Translations under genes and position numbers: made by a program
Shown: piece after piece, positions 1 through 8,932 of the stretch
Numbering within the stretch: position 1 is the first letter of the stretch
Layout of the letters: every line of letters starts with the position of its first letter
Assembly: GCF_027943945.1 (NCBI RefSeq)
Contig: NZ_AP027141.1
Location: forward strand, 3,187,509 to 3,251,508
Source: Microbacterium terricola
Lineage (GTDB): Bacteria > Actinomycetota > Actinomycetes > Actinomycetales > Microbacteriaceae
Direction of reading: 5' to 3'
Length of the DNA stretch: 64,000 nucleotides
Notes under the pieces: generated by a model
Databases searched by the model: none
Told to the model about the DNA's origin: nothing
The model's input: only the letters and a program-made list of their open reading frames with translations

Positions 1-499
1 GCGGCTCGTCGCACAGCAGCAGGCGGGGCTCGTCCGCGAGCGCCTGCCCGACGCGGAGGCGCTGCTGCTCACCGCCGGAGAGCACGCCCACCGGCCGGTC
101 GGCGAGCTCGCGCGCGCCGACCGCGTCGATCAGGGCGTCGACGCGGGCGCGGTCGCCCTTCTTCGGCAGGGCGAAGCCGAATCGGTGCCCGTCGACGCCG
201 AGGGCGACGAGGTCGCGGCCGCGGAGGGCGACGTCGCGGGGGAGCGGCCGCTGCTGCGGGATGTAGCCGATGCGGCGGTTCCCTCGACGGCGAACAGGCT
301 CGCCGAGGGCCGTGATGGTGCCGTCGCTGAGCGGCTCGAGCCCGAGGATCGCGCGCAGCAGTGTGGTCTTGCCTGATCCGCTCGGGCCGAGCACCGCGAT
401 CAGCTCGCCGGGTGCCACGGTCAGATCGAGCCCGCTCCACAGCTCACGGCCGTCGCGGCGCAGCGCCGCACCGGCGATCTGGAGCGGCGGGGCGCTCAC
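1..499 (-). CDS. znuC: Zinc/manganese ABC transporter ATP-binding protein (partial)
   Basis: ATPase of a metal uptake ABC transporter that would energise import by the binding protein encoded just upstream. The reading frame starts at a GTG at 499 and runs off the left edge after about 166 codons, against roughly 230-260 for the family. The Walker A motif GPSGSGKT lies at about residues 38-45, the signature LSGGEQQRLR follows, and the sequence stops in Walker B at LLLCDEP. The start overlaps the stop of the binding-protein gene by 4 nt (GTGA, 496-499), so the two are translationally coupled. The permease gene should lie outside the window. Metal specificity is inferred from the neighbour only. 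Confidence 0.88.
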   Translation of the reverse strand, partial: MSAPPLQIAGAALRRDGRELWSGLDLTVAPGELIAVLGPSGSGKTTLLRAILGLEPLSDGTITALGEPVRRRGNRRIGYIPQQRPLPRDVALRGRDLVALGVDGHRFGFALPKKGDRARVDALIDAVGARELADRPVGVLSGGEQQRLRVGQALADEPRLLLCDEP

Positions 500-1461
500 G
501 CCGCCAGCGCCGTCGCGAGCGCGTCGATGTTCTGCTGCATCCACGAGAAGTAAGTCTCGCCCTCCGGGAGGGTCTCTGTGAACTCGAGCACCGGGATCCC
601 CTGCGCGTCGGCCTCATCCGACACCGCGGTCGTCTCGGCGCCGCCGGTCTGCGCGTTGACGATCACGACCGAGATGCTGCCCGAATCCAGCAGGCGCATG
701 GCCTCGAGCAGCGTGGCCGGCGGCACGTCCTGGCCCTCCTCCACCGCCTCGCTGAACGCGTCCGGCGTCACGGTGACGAGCCCGGCCGCCTCGACGAGGT
801 ACACCGGCACCGGCTCGGTGACGAAGGTCTCCTCGCCCGCGTGCTCGGCATCGATGGCCGCGAGGGCGTCCTCGAGCCGGCCGATCTGCGCGAGGAACGC
901 GTCGAGGTTCGCCGAGTACGCCGTCGCCTGATCAGGATCGAGGTCCGTGAGCTCGTCGGTGATCGCCTCGGCGACGTGCGCGATGGTGTGCGGGTCGTAC
1001 CAGACGTGCTCGTTGAACCCCTCGACGTGGTCGTGGTCGTCCGCGTGGTCGTGGTCATCCGCGTGCTCATCGTCGTCATGGCCGCCGCTGACCGTGCCCT
1101 CTCCGCCCGCTGAGCCTGTCGAAGCGACCGCCGTGATCATCGGCGCCTCAGTGCCGGTCGCCTCGACCGCGGCGTCCATGTAGGCGTCGTAGCCGCCGCC
1201 GTTCGCGATGAGCAGATCGGCTCGCGAGATGCGCAGCTCGTCGCGCGCGCTGACCTCATAGGAATGCGGGTCCTGGGCAGGGGAGTCGATGATCGAGGTC
1301 ACGGTGACGCTGTCGCCCCCGATCTCCTTCGCGATCTGGCCGTAGACGTTCGTCGAGGCGACGATCGCGATGCCCTCGGAATCTCCGGCGGTCGTGGCGC
1401 AGCCGGTCAGAGCGACGGCGGTCGTGGCGACCAGGACGAAGGCGGCGAGGCGGGATGGCAT
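496..1461 (-). CDS. znuA: Metal (zinc) ABC transporter substrate-binding lipoprotein
   Basis: Extracellular cluster A-I metal-binding lipoprotein, 321 aa. A signal peptide ends in the lipobox LTGC with Cys21. Likely metal ligands include His66 (DPHSYE) and His152 (NEHVWYD). Between them, at about residues 128-145, lies a His/Asp-rich loop (repeats of HDHADD), which is typical of zinc-specific ZnuA-type proteins. It is the first gene of the unit and overlaps the ATPase gene by 4 nt. A Zur-like palindrome lies 20 bp upstream of its ATG. Just before the His-rich loop the coding DNA contains CTTCGACAGGCTCAG, a sequence I know as a dispersed repeat in related genomes. A manganese role is less likely but not excluded. 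Confidence 0.9.
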   Translation of the reverse strand: MPSRLAAFVLVATTAVALTGCATTAGDSEGIAIVASTNVYGQIAKEIGGDSVTVTSIIDSPAQDPHSYEVSARDELRISRADLLIANGGGYDAYMDAAVEATGTEAPMITAVASTGSAGGEGTVSGGHDDDEHADDHDHADDHDHVEGFNEHVWYDPHTIAHVAEAITDELTDLDPDQATAYSANLDAFLAQIGRLEDALAAIDAEHAGEETFVTEPVPVYLVEAAGLVTVTPDAFSEAVEEGQDVPPATLLEAMRLLDSGSISVVIVNAQTGGAETTAVSDEADAQGIPVLEFTETLPEGETYFSWMQQNIDALATALAA

Positions 1462-1480
1462 GCGCCCAGCCTAGGGCTAT

Positions 1481-1495
1481 TGATAATCGTTCTCA
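1481..1495. promoter_or_regulatory. Zur/Fur-type operator
   Basis: TGATAATCGTTCTCA is a near-perfect palindrome of the form TGANAANCNTTNTCA, the core of actinobacterial Zur and Fur boxes. It lies 20 bp upstream of the binding-protein start in the AT-richest part of this intergenic region. It could also affect the divergent membrane-protein gene at 1594. The assignment to Zur rather than Fur is inference from the zinc-type transporter. Confidence 0.72.
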
Positions 1496-1593
1496 AATCA
1501 CGGATGCCGGCCGCTCCGCGTGGCGCCGCGACCAAAGCCCCGGTCCGCAACCGAGGCTGCGCTACTCTGGCCAGCGATCGGCAGAGGAGCCCC

Positions 1594-2229
1594 GTGACCA
1601 CCACGCAGCAGATCGACCGTCCGTCCGTCGGGGCGCGCGCCCGCTACTCCGCACGACTCGCCCTGCCGTTCCAGGTCGGCAGCGTCGCCCTGGCGATCGC
1701 GCTGAGCCTGCTCGGATTCCCGGTGCAGCCGTGGCTCGCGGTGCTGCTCGTGCCGGCGCTGGCCGCACCGCTGCTGGTGGAGGCGGTCTTCCGCACGACG
1801 ATCCCGTGGCCGCTCCAGCTGCACTACCTCATCTTCATCACGGCGGGCCCGTTCGCCGGCAGCTCCCTGAACGTCTACGGCGCGATCGCCGACTGGGACA
1901 CCTGGGTGCACTTCGACTCCGGCGTGATGCTCGCCTGGCTCGGGATGCTGTTCGTGCTGCGCGCCGAGGAGCACGTGCGCGCGGCGCTGCCGCTCTGGTT
2001 CTCGCTCACGGTCATCGCCTTGACGCCGATGGCGTTCGCCGCGGCGTGGGAGATCTGCGAGTTCGCGAGCGACGTCCTGATCGGCACGGCGTCACAGGCG
2101 GGTGGCCTGAAGGACACCATGGCCGACATCGTCGCCGGCACCCTCGGCGGGCTGCTCGCCATCGCGATCGCCGCGCTATTCGGCCGGCCGCGCACGCTGC
2201 TTCCCGCGGCCCTCGCCGCGCGCGACTGA
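1594..2229 (+). CDS. Membrane protein, DUF2238/YjdF-like
   Basis: Integral membrane protein of 211 aa and unknown function. The start is a GTG with GAGGAG 5-10 nt upstream. Several hydrophobic segments are visible. Conserved-looking motifs are WDTWVHFDSG in the middle, WEICEFASD near residue 155, and GGLKDTMADIVAGTLGG near the C-terminus. The order His..WE..E..D..DT..D resembles the DUF2238 (YjdF) family. The gene is divergent from the zinc-uptake unit and may share its operator. An in-frame extension to 1264 is antisense to the binding-protein gene and was rejected. Confidence 0.8.
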   Translation: MTTTQQIDRPSVGARARYSARLALPFQVGSVALAIALSLLGFPVQPWLAVLLVPALAAPLLVEAVFRTTIPWPLQLHYLIFITAGPFAGSSLNVYGAIADWDTWVHFDSGVMLAWLGMLFVLRAEEHVRAALPLWFSLTVIALTPMAFAAAWEICEFASDVLIGTASQAGGLKDTMADIVAGTLGGLLAIAIAALFGRPRTLLPAALAARD

Positions 2230-2236
2230 CCGGCGG

Positions 2237-3598
2237 TCAGTCGAGCAGCAGCGCAGGCTCCTCGAGCACCGACGCGACGTCGGCGACGAAGCGGCTCACG
2301 CCGTCGCCGTCGATCACGCGGTGGTCGAACGACCCCGAGACGGTGGTGACCCAGCGCGGCCGCACCTCGCCGTCGACGACCCACGGCTTCTGGCGGATGG
2401 CGCCCATCGCGATGATGCCCGATTCGCCCGGGTTGATGATCGGGGTGCCGGCGTCCATCCCGAAGACGCCGATGTTCGTGATCGTGATGGTGCCCTGCTG
2501 CTGGTCGAGCGGAGTGGTCTTGCCCTCACGTGCCGTGAGGGTGAGCTTCTCCAGCGCCTTCGCGAGTTCGCGGGTGTTCAGGTTCTGCGCGTCCTTGATG
2601 TTGGGCACGAGCAGACCCCGCGGCGTGGCGGCCGCGATGCCCAGGTTGACGAAGTGGCGCACCCGGATCTCGGCGCTGCCGTCGGCGAGGTCGATCCAGG
2701 CGGCGTTGACCATCGGCGTGCGCCGGACGGCCCAGATGACGGCGCGGGCCATGATCAGCAGCGGCGAGACCTTGATGTCGGCGAAGTCGGTCGACGACTT
2801 CAGTCGCTTGACGAGCTCCATCGTGCGAGTCGCGTCGACGTCGGTCCACACCGACACGTGGGGCGCGGTGTAGGCGGAGCGGACCATGCCCGATGCGACG
2901 GCCTTGCGGACGCCCTTGACCGGGATCGTCTCCTCCCGGCCTTCGGCGGGCTCGGGTGCCGAGGGCGCGTCGGCGCCGGCGGACGCCGGGGCGGGGACGG
3001 CCGGGATGGTCTCCTCGCGCACATCCGGCCAGGCCGGCGTCTCGATGTTACGGAAGACGGAGGCCTGCGACGCGTGCTTGACCACGTCGTCGCGGGTCAC
3101 CTCACCGGCGGGGCCGCTCGGGGTCACCTCGGCGAGGTCGACGTTGAGGTCGCGGGCGAGCTTGCGGATCGGCGGTTTCGCCACGACGCCGACGGATGCG
3201 GCGACCGGCCGCTCGGCCACCTTCCGCCGGCGGGACTGCACCTGCCCGCCGGTGCCGTAGCCGACCAGGACAGCACCACCGCCGTCGCTCTCGGCGGCGG
3301 GTTCGCCGTGCGCGCTGCGCCCGACGGTCACATCTGCGGCGGCAGCGGCATCCCCGCTCACCGGCGGGTCGATCGTGATGATCGGCGCGCCGACGTCGAC
3401 CGTGTCACCCTCGGCTGCCAGCAGCGCGCCGACCGTGCCGGCGAACGGCGACGGCAGCTCGACGAGCGACTTGGCGGTCTCGATCTCGACGAGGACGTCG
3501 TTGACGGCGACCTCGTCGCCGGGGGCGACGCGCCACTGCACGATCTCGGCCTCGGTGAGACCCTCACCGACGTCGGGGAGGACGAATGTCTGGCTCAT
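2237..3598 (-). CDS. bkdC: Dihydrolipoamide acyltransferase (E2) of a 2-oxoacid dehydrogenase complex
   Basis: E2 core enzyme that transfers the acyl group from lipoamide to CoA; 453 aa. An N-terminal lipoyl domain carries the lipoylated lysine in ETAKS (Lys43). A peripheral subunit-binding domain ([10 protein letters not shown]...) sits around residues 145-180, after a linker rich in Ala, Pro and Glu. The C-terminal catalytic domain ends with HRVIDGDG, whose His426 and Asp430 match the HxxxDG active site. It is the last gene of a four-gene operon, 19 bp after E1 beta. The E1 alpha/beta architecture points to a branched-chain 2-oxoacid complex, because actinobacterial pyruvate dehydrogenase normally uses a one-chain AceE. 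Automatic annotation may call it pdhC. Confidence 0.92.
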   Translation of the reverse strand: MSQTFVLPDVGEGLTEAEIVQWRVAPGDEVAVNDVLVEIETAKSLVELPSPFAGTVGALLAAEGDTVDVGAPIITIDPPVSGDAAAAADVTVGRSAHGEPAAESDGGGAVLVGYGTGGQVQSRRRKVAERPVAASVGVVAKPPIRKLARDLNVDLAEVTPSGPAGEVTRDDVVKHASQASVFRNIETPAWPDVREETIPAVPAPASAGADAPSAPEPAEGREETIPVKGVRKAVASGMVRSAYTAPHVSVWTDVDATRTMELVKRLKSSTDFADIKVSPLLIMARAVIWAVRRTPMVNAAWIDLADGSAEIRVRHFVNLGIAAATPRGLLVPNIKDAQNLNTRELAKALEKLTLTAREGKTTPLDQQQGTITITNIGVFGMDAGTPIINPGESGIIAMGAIRQKPWVVDGEVRPRWVTTVSGSFDHRVIDGDGVSRFVADVASVLEEPALLLD

Positions 3599-3617
3599 GC
3601 GGTGGGCTCCAAACGGA

Positions 3618-4598
3618 TCAGTACGCGAGTGCCCGGTCGACGGCCTCGAGGATGCGGTCGGCGTCGGGAAGGTAGGTGCCCTCGAGCTTGGCGGGCGGGA
3701 ACGGCACGTCGAAGCCGGACACCCGCAGGACAGGCGCCTCGAGGGCGTAGAACGCCTTCTCCATGACGGTCGCGGCGATCTCCGAGCCGAGCGAGGTGAA
3801 CGCGGGCGCCTCCTGCGCGTAGACCATGCGGCCGGTGCGGCGCACGGAGTCGAGGATCGGACCGTAGTCGACGGGCGAGAGCGAGCGCAGGTCGATGACC
3901 TCGGCGGAGACGCCCTCGCCCTCGGCGAGCGCCGCGGCCTGCAGCAGGGTCGTGACCATGGCGCCGTGACCGACCAGCGTGACGTCGGTGCCGCGGCGCA
4001 CGAGCCGCGATGCGTGCAGCGGCAGTGCGGGGGCGGCGGTGTCGACCTCGCCCTTCTGCCAGTACTTGCTCTTGGGCTCGAGGAAGATGACCGGGTCGTT
4101 CGAGGCGATGGCCTCCTGCATCATCCAGTACGCGTCGTTCGCGGTGGACGGGCTGACCACCCGCAGACCCGGCGTGTGGGTGAAGTAGGTCTCGGGGCTC
4201 TCCTGATGGTGCTCCACCGCGCCGATGTGGCCGCCGTACGGGATGCGGATGACCAGCGGCATCGTCAGCGCGCCCTCATGGCGGTTGGTGAGCTTCGCGA
4301 GCTGGGTCGTGATCTGGTCGAAGCCGGGGAAGACGAACCCGTCGAACTGGATCTCGATCACCGGCCGGAACCCGCCCATCGCGAGGCCGATCGCGGTGCC
4401 GATGATGCCCGATTCGGCGAGGGGCGTGTCGAGCACGCGCTGCTCGCCGAACTCGGCCTGCAGCCCCTCGGTCACCCGGAACACCCCGCCGAGCCGGCCG
4501 ATGTCCTCGCCCATCAGCAGGACGCGGTCGTTTTCGGCCAGCGCGCGTCGCAGACCCGCGTTGATGCCCTTGCCGAGCGGCATCGTCTCCACGCTCAC
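3618..4598 (-). CDS. bkdB: 2-oxoacid dehydrogenase E1 component, beta subunit
   Basis: Beta subunit of the thiamine-diphosphate-dependent E1 decarboxylase, 326 aa, the normal length. It contains the transketolase pyrimidine-binding region ([18 protein letters not shown], then FDTPLAE-type [12 protein letters not shown] near residues 57-68) and the C-terminal transketolase domain ([17 protein letters not shown]). The GTG start overlaps the E1 alpha stop by 4 nt (4595-4598), consistent with coupled production of an alpha2beta2 enzyme. The likely substrates are branched-chain 2-oxoacids, giving acyl-CoAs for branched fatty acid synthesis. This is inferred from family knowledge of actinobacterial bkdABC. 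Confidence 0.92.
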   Translation of the reverse strand: MSVETMPLGKGINAGLRRALAENDRVLLMGEDIGRLGGVFRVTEGLQAEFGEQRVLDTPLAESGIIGTAIGLAMGGFRPVIEIQFDGFVFPGFDQITTQLAKLTNRHEGALTMPLVIRIPYGGHIGAVEHHQESPETYFTHTPGLRVVSPSTANDAYWMMQEAIASNDPVIFLEPKSKYWQKGEVDTAAPALPLHASRLVRRGTDVTLVGHGAMVTTLLQAAALAEGEGVSAEVIDLRSLSPVDYGPILDSVRRTGRMVYAQEAPAFTSLGSEIAATVMEKAFYALEAPVLRVSGFDVPFPPAKLEGTYLPDADRILEAVDRALAY

Positions 4599-5722
4599 GG
4601 CGCCTCCTCGTTGAACGACGCCTCATAGTCGGCGAGCCACCGCCGCTGCTCGTCGATGAGCGGGTGCGGCTCCGAGTAGACGTGGGCGAACATCGAGTCC
4701 GCCTCGATGCCGCCGAGGGCCATCGTGCGCTCTCGCGCGTCGTCGGCGAGCGCCTTCGCGTGCGCGTCCACGTCGTCGAAGAACCCGGCGGATGCCCCCC
4801 GGCCCTCCAGGAACGCCCGCATCCGGGTGATCGGGTCACGCTGCGCCCACGACTGCTCCTCGTCGGAGGTGCGGTACTTGGTGGGGTCGTCGCTGGTCGT
4901 GTGCGCACCCATCCGGTAGGTCAGCGCCTCGATCGCGCGCGGGCCGGCGCCGCCGCGCGCCTCGTCGAGCGCGACCTTCGTGACGGCGTAGCTGGCGAGC
5001 ACGTCGTTGCCGTCGACCTGGACCGACGGCATCCCGTAGCCCTCGCCGCGACGCACGAGCGGCGCCTTCGACTGGGTGGCCACCGGCACCGAGATCGCCC
5101 AGTGGTTGTTCTGCAGGAAGAAGACCTCCGGCGCGTTGTAGCTCGCCGCGAAGACCATCGCCTCGTGCACGTCGCCCTGGCTGGATGCCCCGTCGCCGTA
5201 GTAGACGATGACCGCCTCGTCGGTCTCCGGGTCGCCCGTGCCGCACTTGCCGTCGAACACGAGTCCCATGCCGAGCCCGGTCGCGTGCAGCGTCTGCGAC
5301 CCGAGCACGAGCGTGTAGATGTGGGTGTTGCCGTTCTTCGGATCGAACGGGTCCCATCCGCCGTGGGTGAGGCCTCGCATCACGCGGATGATGTCCACGG
5401 GGTCGACCCCGCGGATCGTGCACACCACGTGCTCGCGATACGAGGGGAACAGGTGGTCCTGCGCACGCGCCGCGCGTGCGGAGCCGACCTGCGCGGCCTC
5501 CTGCCCGAAGCTCGGCGGCCAGAGGGCGAGCTGCCCCTGCCGCTGCAGGTTGGTCGCCTCGCGGTCGAACGCGCGGATCGACACCATGTCGCGGTAGAAC
5601 TGCTCGAGGTCGGCGTCGGCCAGACCCTCGATCAGTGCGAGGTAGGGCTCGGCGGCCGGAGTCGGGGCGAGCGTCCCGTCGGCCGCGAGCACGCGGACGA
5701 GACCAGGGTCGTCGTGGGCCAT
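4595..5722 (-). CDS. bkdA: 2-oxoacid dehydrogenase E1 component, alpha subunit
   Basis: Alpha subunit of the E1 decarboxylase, 375 aa. The thiamine diphosphate motif is visible as GDGASSQGDVHEA followed about 28 residues on by NNHWAIS (GDG..NN pattern). The phosphorylation-loop-like segment YRMGAHTTSDDPTKYR is also present. It starts 4 bp after the aminotransferase stop and overlaps E1 beta by 4 nt, so it is the second gene of a tight operon. Often annotated pdhA. The branched-chain assignment rests on the Mycobacterium bkdABC precedent and is not proven by the sequence alone. Confidence 0.92.
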   Translation of the reverse strand: MAHDDPGLVRVLAADGTLAPTPAAEPYLALIEGLADADLEQFYRDMVSIRAFDREATNLQRQGQLALWPPSFGQEAAQVGSARAARAQDHLFPSYREHVVCTIRGVDPVDIIRVMRGLTHGGWDPFDPKNGNTHIYTLVLGSQTLHATGLGMGLVFDGKCGTGDPETDEAVIVYYGDGASSQGDVHEAMVFAASYNAPEVFFLQNNHWAISVPVATQSKAPLVRRGEGYGMPSVQVDGNDVLASYAVTKVALDEARGGAGPRAIEALTYRMGAHTTSDDPTKYRTSDEEQSWAQRDPITRMRAFLEGRGASAGFFDDVDAHAKALADDARERTMALGGIEADSMFAHVYSEPHPLIDEQRRWLADYEASFNEEAP

Positions 5723-5726
5723 TTCT

Positions 5727-6839
5727 CTACGCTAGCCCGCGCCCCGGGTGCCCCTCTGGGAGGTCTTTCACAACGGATGCGGCAATCCGCAGTACCTTCT
5801 CGACAGACTCCTCTTCGCCGACCGTGATCCGCACGCCATCGCCCGCGAACGGCCGGACCACCAGCCCGCCGGCGTCGAACGCGGCCGCGACGTCCACGGC
5901 GTGCTCGCCCGCGGGCAGCCACACGAAGTTGCCCTGCGCCTCGGGGACCGACCATCCGGCTGCCCGCAGCCCCTCCGCGAGCCGGTCGCGGCGCTCGGCG
6001 ATCACGGTGATGCGCTCGCGCAGCTCGGCTTCGGCGTCGAGGCTCGCCAGCGCGGCAGCCTCGGCGGGAGCCGTGACCGACAGCGGGATGCCGGTGGTGC
6101 GGGCGGCGTCGAGCACGCGCGCGTGCCCCACCGCATAGCCGATCCGCAGGCCGGCCAGTCCGTAGGCCTTCGAGAACGTGCGCAGCACGACGAGGTTGTC
6201 GCGTCTCGTACCGCCCAGCAGCCGCATCCCGTCGACCGCGTCGGGGTCGGTGACGAACTCCGCGTACGCCTCGTCGAGGATGACGAGCACGTCGCCCGGC
6301 ACCCGGTCGATGAACTGCTCGAACTCGGCCTGCGTGATGATCGGCCCGGTCGGATTGTTCGGCGTGCACACGATGACGACGCGGGTGCGGTCGGTGATCG
6401 CCTCCACCATGGCATCGAGGTCGTGCCGGAAGTCCGCAGTCAGCGGCACCGCCACCGACGTGGCACCGGCGACGACCGCCAGACCCGGGTAGGCCTCGAA
6501 CGAGCGCCAGGCGTAGACGACCTCGTCACCGGGACCGGAGGTGGCCAGGACCAGCTGCGACAGGATCGAGACGCTGCCGGCGGCGATGTGCACCTCGTCC
6601 GGCTCGACCCCGAACCGGTCGGCGAGACGCTGAGCGAGGCGCGCGGCGCCGGCATCGGGGTAGCGGTTGACCGCGGTGGCGGACTGCATCGCCGCGATGA
6701 CGCCGGGGAGCGGATCGAACGGGTTCTCGTTGCTCGACAGCTTGAACGCATCGGCGCCCGCCTGACGACCCTGTCGATAGGGCGGCAGGGCGGCGATGGC
6801 GGGGCGGACGCGGACGGGAATCTGGGGAGCGTCGGTCAC
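5727..6839 (-). CDS. HisC-family aminotransferase
   Basis: Pyridoxal-phosphate aminotransferase, fold type I, 370 aa, of the histidinol-phosphate/aromatic aminotransferase group. The substrate-region motif SSNENP is at about 35-40, NNPTG at 161-165, the cofactor Asp in ILDEAY at about 189, and the Schiff-base lysine in [10 protein letters not shown] at Lys224. The GTG start at 6839 lies directly after an intergenic promoter region. The stop is 4 bp from bkdA. Being first in an operon with a branched-chain-type dehydrogenase suggests it supplies or drains 2-oxoacids (aromatic or branched) rather than making histidine, whose genes are not nearby. That role is inference. Confidence 0.88.
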   Translation of the reverse strand: MTDAPQIPVRVRPAIAALPPYRQGRQAGADAFKLSSNENPFDPLPGVIAAMQSATAVNRYPDAGAARLAQRLADRFGVEPDEVHIAAGSVSILSQLVLATSGPGDEVVYAWRSFEAYPGLAVVAGATSVAVPLTADFRHDLDAMVEAITDRTRVVIVCTPNNPTGPIITQAEFEQFIDRVPGDVLVILDEAYAEFVTDPDAVDGMRLLGGTRRDNLVVLRTFSKAYGLAGLRIGYAVGHARVLDAARTTGIPLSVTAPAEAAALASLDAEAELRERITVIAERRDRLAEGLRAAGWSVPEAQGNFVWLPAGEHAVDVAAAFDAGGLVVRPFAGDGVRITVGEEESVEKVLRIAASVVKDLPEGHPGRGLA

Positions 6840-6960
6840 GTGCCGAGTCTAGGCGGCGGGCCCAGGAGGCTGCCCCGCGCTCATGCGCGCGTCCGCCGGG
6901 CCAGAACCGGAATTTCCGGCATTCCGCTGCGTCGGCACTTCGTGCGACACTTTGCGCACT

Positions 6961-7356
6961 ATGCGCTTCCTCATCCGCGTCCTCGTCAACGCGTTCGCCA
7001 TCTGGGTCGTCACGCTCATTCCCGTGCTCGGCGTGACCGTCGTCGCGTTCGAGCCGCAGGAGACGCTGCAGGTCGTCTTGACCTATCTGCTCGTCGCGGC
7101 GGTGTTCGCGCTGGTGAACACCATCATCGGCACGGTCATCAAGATCGTCGCGTTCCCGCTGTACATCCTCACGCTCGGGCTCATCTCGCTGATCATCAAC
7201 GGCTTCCTGCTGTGGCTGACGGCGTGGCTCACCCACTGGTGGAGCTGGGGCCTGCGCGTCGAGGACTTCTGGTGGGGTGTGGTGGCCGCGCTGATCATCT
7301 CGCTCATCAACTGGGTGTTCGGCATCGTGCTGCGCCCGCAGGCCTCGCGCAGCTGA
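6961..7356 (+). CDS. Phage holin family (YvlD-like) membrane protein
   Basis: Small integral membrane protein of 131 aa with four predicted hydrophobic segments. It begins MRFLIRVLVNAFAIWVV and ends in a cluster of Arg and Ser after the last segment. The pattern matches the chromosomal family named after phage holin 4 superfamily IV (YvlD-like), which is widespread outside phages, and nothing else here looks like prophage. Its function is unknown; relatives in Firmicutes belong to envelope-stress operons. No strong Shine-Dalgarno sequence precedes the ATG. It converges with the hydrolase gene, leaving 4 bp between them. Confidence 0.82.
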   Translation: MRFLIRVLVNAFAIWVVTLIPVLGVTVVAFEPQETLQVVLTYLLVAAVFALVNTIIGTVIKIVAFPLYILTLGLISLIINGFLLWLTAWLTHWWSWGLRVEDFWWGVVAALIISLINWVFGIVLRPQASRS

Positions 7357-7360
7357 CCGC

Positions 7361-8551
7361 TCACGGCCGCTCGGCGGCGTACTCGAACACGTCGATGGAC
7401 GCGGCGTGGTCGAGCTCGTCGAAGAGCTGGCGCACCGCCTCCATCCGGGGATCGGGTGACGCATCGAGCAGGGCGGCCGTCTCGGCGTAGGCGGCAGCGC
7501 TGTGCGCATCGAGGTCGAGCACCACGTCACCGGGCACCGCGGTGCGCTCGGCCACGATGCTTCCCGGTGCACCGACCGGATCGGCGTGACCCCCGCCGGC
7601 GAGCGCGGCCACCGGGTCGTCGCGGTGGCGCAGCGCCACGCTGAGCGTGCGGTCGTCGAGGTCTGCCTCGACCGGGCTGCCGAGCGTGATGAGGGTCTTC
7701 GCCGCGAACCCGCCCTCCAGCGCGAGGCGGGAGCCGACCATGGCGCCCTGCGAGTGCCCGGCGATGTGCACGACGTCGCCCCGCCGGGCGCCGGCCCGAT
7801 GCAGGGCCTCGGCCGCTGCGCTGTACGACGCGGACCGCACCCCGCGGTACAGCTGCAGGTTCGAGGCCATGTCGAACGCCTCCGTGCCGCCGCGCACCGC
7901 CATCGAGCGGGTGCCCGAGATGTAGACGGCGAACTGCCGCGCGCCGTCGGGCATCGTGTACCGCTCGACACGGACACGCGCCCGATCGGCGGGGATCCGA
8001 GACGCCGCGTCGGCCAGGTCGCGCGGCGCCGTCGCCGCCGCTCCGGCCGGTGCGGGCAGCAGAGTCACCCGCACCTCGGACACGACGGGGAGCAGCCGGG
8101 CGTGGCGGGGGATGCGTCCGGAGCCGTCGAGGGCGACCCCCTGTGCGAGCAGGTACGTGCCGGCGGCCGCCCAGGCCGCGAGCACCGGGCTGAACGCGGC
8201 GAGCCCTGCGCCGGCCTGCACCGTGAGGATGCCGGGCTGCATCAGCGCCTGCCCGACGGTCCGCTCCGCCGACTCGTAGCCCGCCGCCGTCCGACGGAGG
8301 TCGCCGGCGAGATCGTCCGACTGCTGCATCGCCTCCCGCACCGGCCGGTCGAGGCGGTCCGTCGCCGATCCGACAAGGGACCCGGCGAGGGCGTGGTCGG
8401 CCGCGAAGACCTGGTTCAGCGCCGAACCGACGAGGGTGCGGATGTGCGCGAGCTCGTCGGCCAGTGCCGCGAACCCGGCCGCGGCGCGCTCGAGCGTGAC
8501 GGTGTCGACGGCCACCACACCGCCGCCGCGCACGTCGAGGTCGTCGCTCAC
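7361..8551 (-). CDS. Alpha/beta hydrolase with N-terminal WXG/ESX-like helical domain
   Basis: Protein of 396 aa with two parts. Residues 1 to about 125 form long amphipathic helices, and YESAE within them matches the type VII secretion motif YxxxD/E. The C-terminal half is an alpha/beta hydrolase with the nucleophile elbow GHSQGAM, preceded by the oxyanion-side VYISGTRS. It resembles actinobacterial DUF1023-type hydrolases linked to ESX substrates. The GTG start overlaps the upstream small gene by 4 nt (8548-8551), so both are probably made together and may form a heterodimer. The substrate is unknown: lipase, esterase or an effector toxin are all possible. No secretion ATPase gene is in this window. 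Confidence 0.75.
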   Translation of the reverse strand: MSDDLDVRGGGVVAVDTVTLERAAAGFAALADELAHIRTLVGSALNQVFAADHALAGSLVGSATDRLDRPVREAMQQSDDLAGDLRRTAAGYESAERTVGQALMQPGILTVQAGAGLAAFSPVLAAWAAAGTYLLAQGVALDGSGRIPRHARLLPVVSEVRVTLLPAPAGAAATAPRDLADAASRIPADRARVRVERYTMPDGARQFAVYISGTRSMAVRGGTEAFDMASNLQLYRGVRSASYSAAAEALHRAGARRGDVVHIAGHSQGAMVGSRLALEGGFAAKTLITLGSPVEADLDDRTLSVALRHRDDPVAALAGGGHADPVGAPGSIVAERTAVPGDVVLDLDAHSAAAYAETAALLDASPDPRMEAVRQLFDELDHAASIDVFEYAAERP

Positions 8552-8826
8552 CGCAGCGGCACCCGCAGGCTCGCCTCGAGCAGCGTGCCGAAGAGCCCCA
8601 CCCGATCCCGCACTTCCTGGGCTCCGGCGGCCAGATCGCGCACCGTGCCGCTCCACGCCTCGGTGCGCGCGTGGAAGGCACGGGCGCTCGGAGACTGCCA
8701 GTCGGTCGCCGCGGCGAGCCGGGTCGCCTCGAGTCCCGCGGCCTCGAGCCGGAGCCTCGCCTGGTCGAGCTGACGGAAGGCGAGATCGATCGTGGCGAGC
8801 AGGGTGGGGGTGGTCACAGCATCCAC
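8548..8826 (-). CDS. WXG100-like small helical protein
   Basis: All-helical protein of about 92 aa from the GTG at 8826 (89 aa if the GTG at 8817 is used). Two long helices flank DWQSPSARAF, which fits the WXG100 turn pattern of Trp-x-small followed by Ala..Phe. GGGGCGGA upstream favours the 8826 start. It lies immediately before, and overlaps, a hydrolase that carries a YxxxE motif in its own helical hairpin, the usual arrangement of ESX partner and substrate. The ESX assignment is inference from pattern and gene order; sequence similarity to known WXG100 proteins is too low to judge by eye. Confidence 0.65.
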   Translation of the reverse strand: MDAVTTPTLLATIDLAFRQLDQARLRLEAAGLEATRLAAATDWQSPSARAFHARTEAWSGTVRDLAAGAQEVRDRVGLFGTLLEASLRVPLR

Positions 8827-8932
8827 TGTCCGCCCCGGAGAAGTGCGTCGGGGGCTCGCGCACGAGATCGGGGAGCCGGCCGCGGCGAGGCGCTGCTGTG
8901 CAGGAACGGGATGCACCCACCACAATGGGCCT

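Noticed and set aside
6961..7356. Prophage remnant because of the holin-family name
   Set aside because: The family is mostly chromosomal and not a lysis gene; no other phage genes lie nearby.
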